Origin: Candidatus Poribacteria bacterium
GTDB lineage: Bacteria; Poribacteria; WGA-4E; WGA-3G
Direction of reading: 5' to 3'
DNA: 63,543 nt
Assembly: GCA_026710795.1 (NCBI GenBank)
Contig: JAPOQK010000014.1
Location: forward strand, 1-63,543
The position numbers and the translations under genes are program-made. This document shows, in pieces, positions 63,480 through 63,543 of this stretch; positions within the stretch are counted from its first letter, which is position 1, and each line of letters starts with the position of its first letter. The notes under the pieces are model-generated. The model did not search any database and was not told the DNA's origin. It saw nothing but the letters and a program-made list of their open reading frames with translations.

Positions 63480-63543
63480 ATGAACAAATATGATGAAATC
63501 AAGGATGATCCGGGTAAGTTCCAAAAACTAACGGGTTTTACGA
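63480..63543 (+). CDS. Transposase, N-terminal fragment (runs off the window)
   Basis: Only 21 codons are visible, reading MNKYDEIKDDPGKFQKLTGF. This resembles the first residues of IS5-type DDE transposases with an N-terminal helix-turn-helix (Y..IK..P..F..LTG). GGAG lies 8 bases before the ATG. The rest lies beyond the window, so completeness cannot be judged. Confidence 0.6.
   Translation, partial: MNKYDEIKDDPGKFQKLTGFT

Overview
The window reads as one AT-rich (roughly 40% GC by eye) bacterial chromosome segment with about 46 protein-coding genes, several families of non-coding repeats, one decayed transposase and the first codons of another. No rRNA, tRNA or CRISPR array was found. Best guess of source: Candidatus Poribacteria or a close relative. 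This is inference from gene content: a secreted protein ending in a Bacteroidetes-like FNPFNPETW sorting tail, cohesin and dockerin modules, a phytanoyl-CoA dioxygenase family protein, three Gfo/Idh/MocA-like oxidoreductases, a sigma factor fused to an Asp-box propeller, a plant/cyanobacterial-type IspH, and very large TPR and DUF4398/OmpA proteins. No marker gene here settles it.

Layout. 1-3700: cupin and single-membrane-span proteins between repeat units (a ~0.6 kb repeat family, long inverted-repeat hairpins, 31-bp palindromes) and an IS200/IS605-type TnpB relic. 3700-9700: two large secreted proteins, one with a cohesin, two spondin-like repeats and a sorting tail, the next with a CxxCH domain, seven tandem beta repeats and a dockerin. 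9.8-22.5 kb: mostly housekeeping (Gfo/Idh, MacB-like permease, rpmH-ispH, ferritin-like, proA, lgt, livFG, dprA) plus lipoproteins. 22.7-29.2 kb: ECF sigma factor, zinc-finger anti-sigma and a 1567-residue TPR protein. 29.3-37.8 kb: aminotransferase, guaA and an M14-like peptidase, DUF4398/OmpA lipoproteins, rng-rplU-rpmA. 38.1-45.1 kb: PorX/PorY-like two-component pair, a nitrite/sulfite reductase fused to a TusA domain, an unusual Gfo/Idh. 45.3-49.7 kb: third repeat copy, thiD, DUF2203, murJ, hisF. 50.2-54.6 kb: a possible accessory pair (double HTH plus GIY-YIG-like protein, VIT-VWA protein) and a peptidase C26 protein. 54.7-63.5 kb: ABC-2 exporter, Gfo/Idh-like, LamG, PhyH, NagB, MOSC, the sigma-propeller fusion and the start of an IS transposase.

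How genes may work together. The cohesin and dockerin proteins are neighbours and both carry signal peptides, so they may bind each other outside the cytoplasm. The PorX/PorY-like pair resembles the system that controls type IX secretion in Bacteroidetes, and a protein with a type IX-like tail is encoded in the same window. Two separate sigma modules are present: a conventional sigma/anti-sigma pair and a single polypeptide that joins sigma, membrane span and extracytoplasmic propeller. The GIY-YIG-like/VIT-VWA pair is the best candidate here for an undescribed system.
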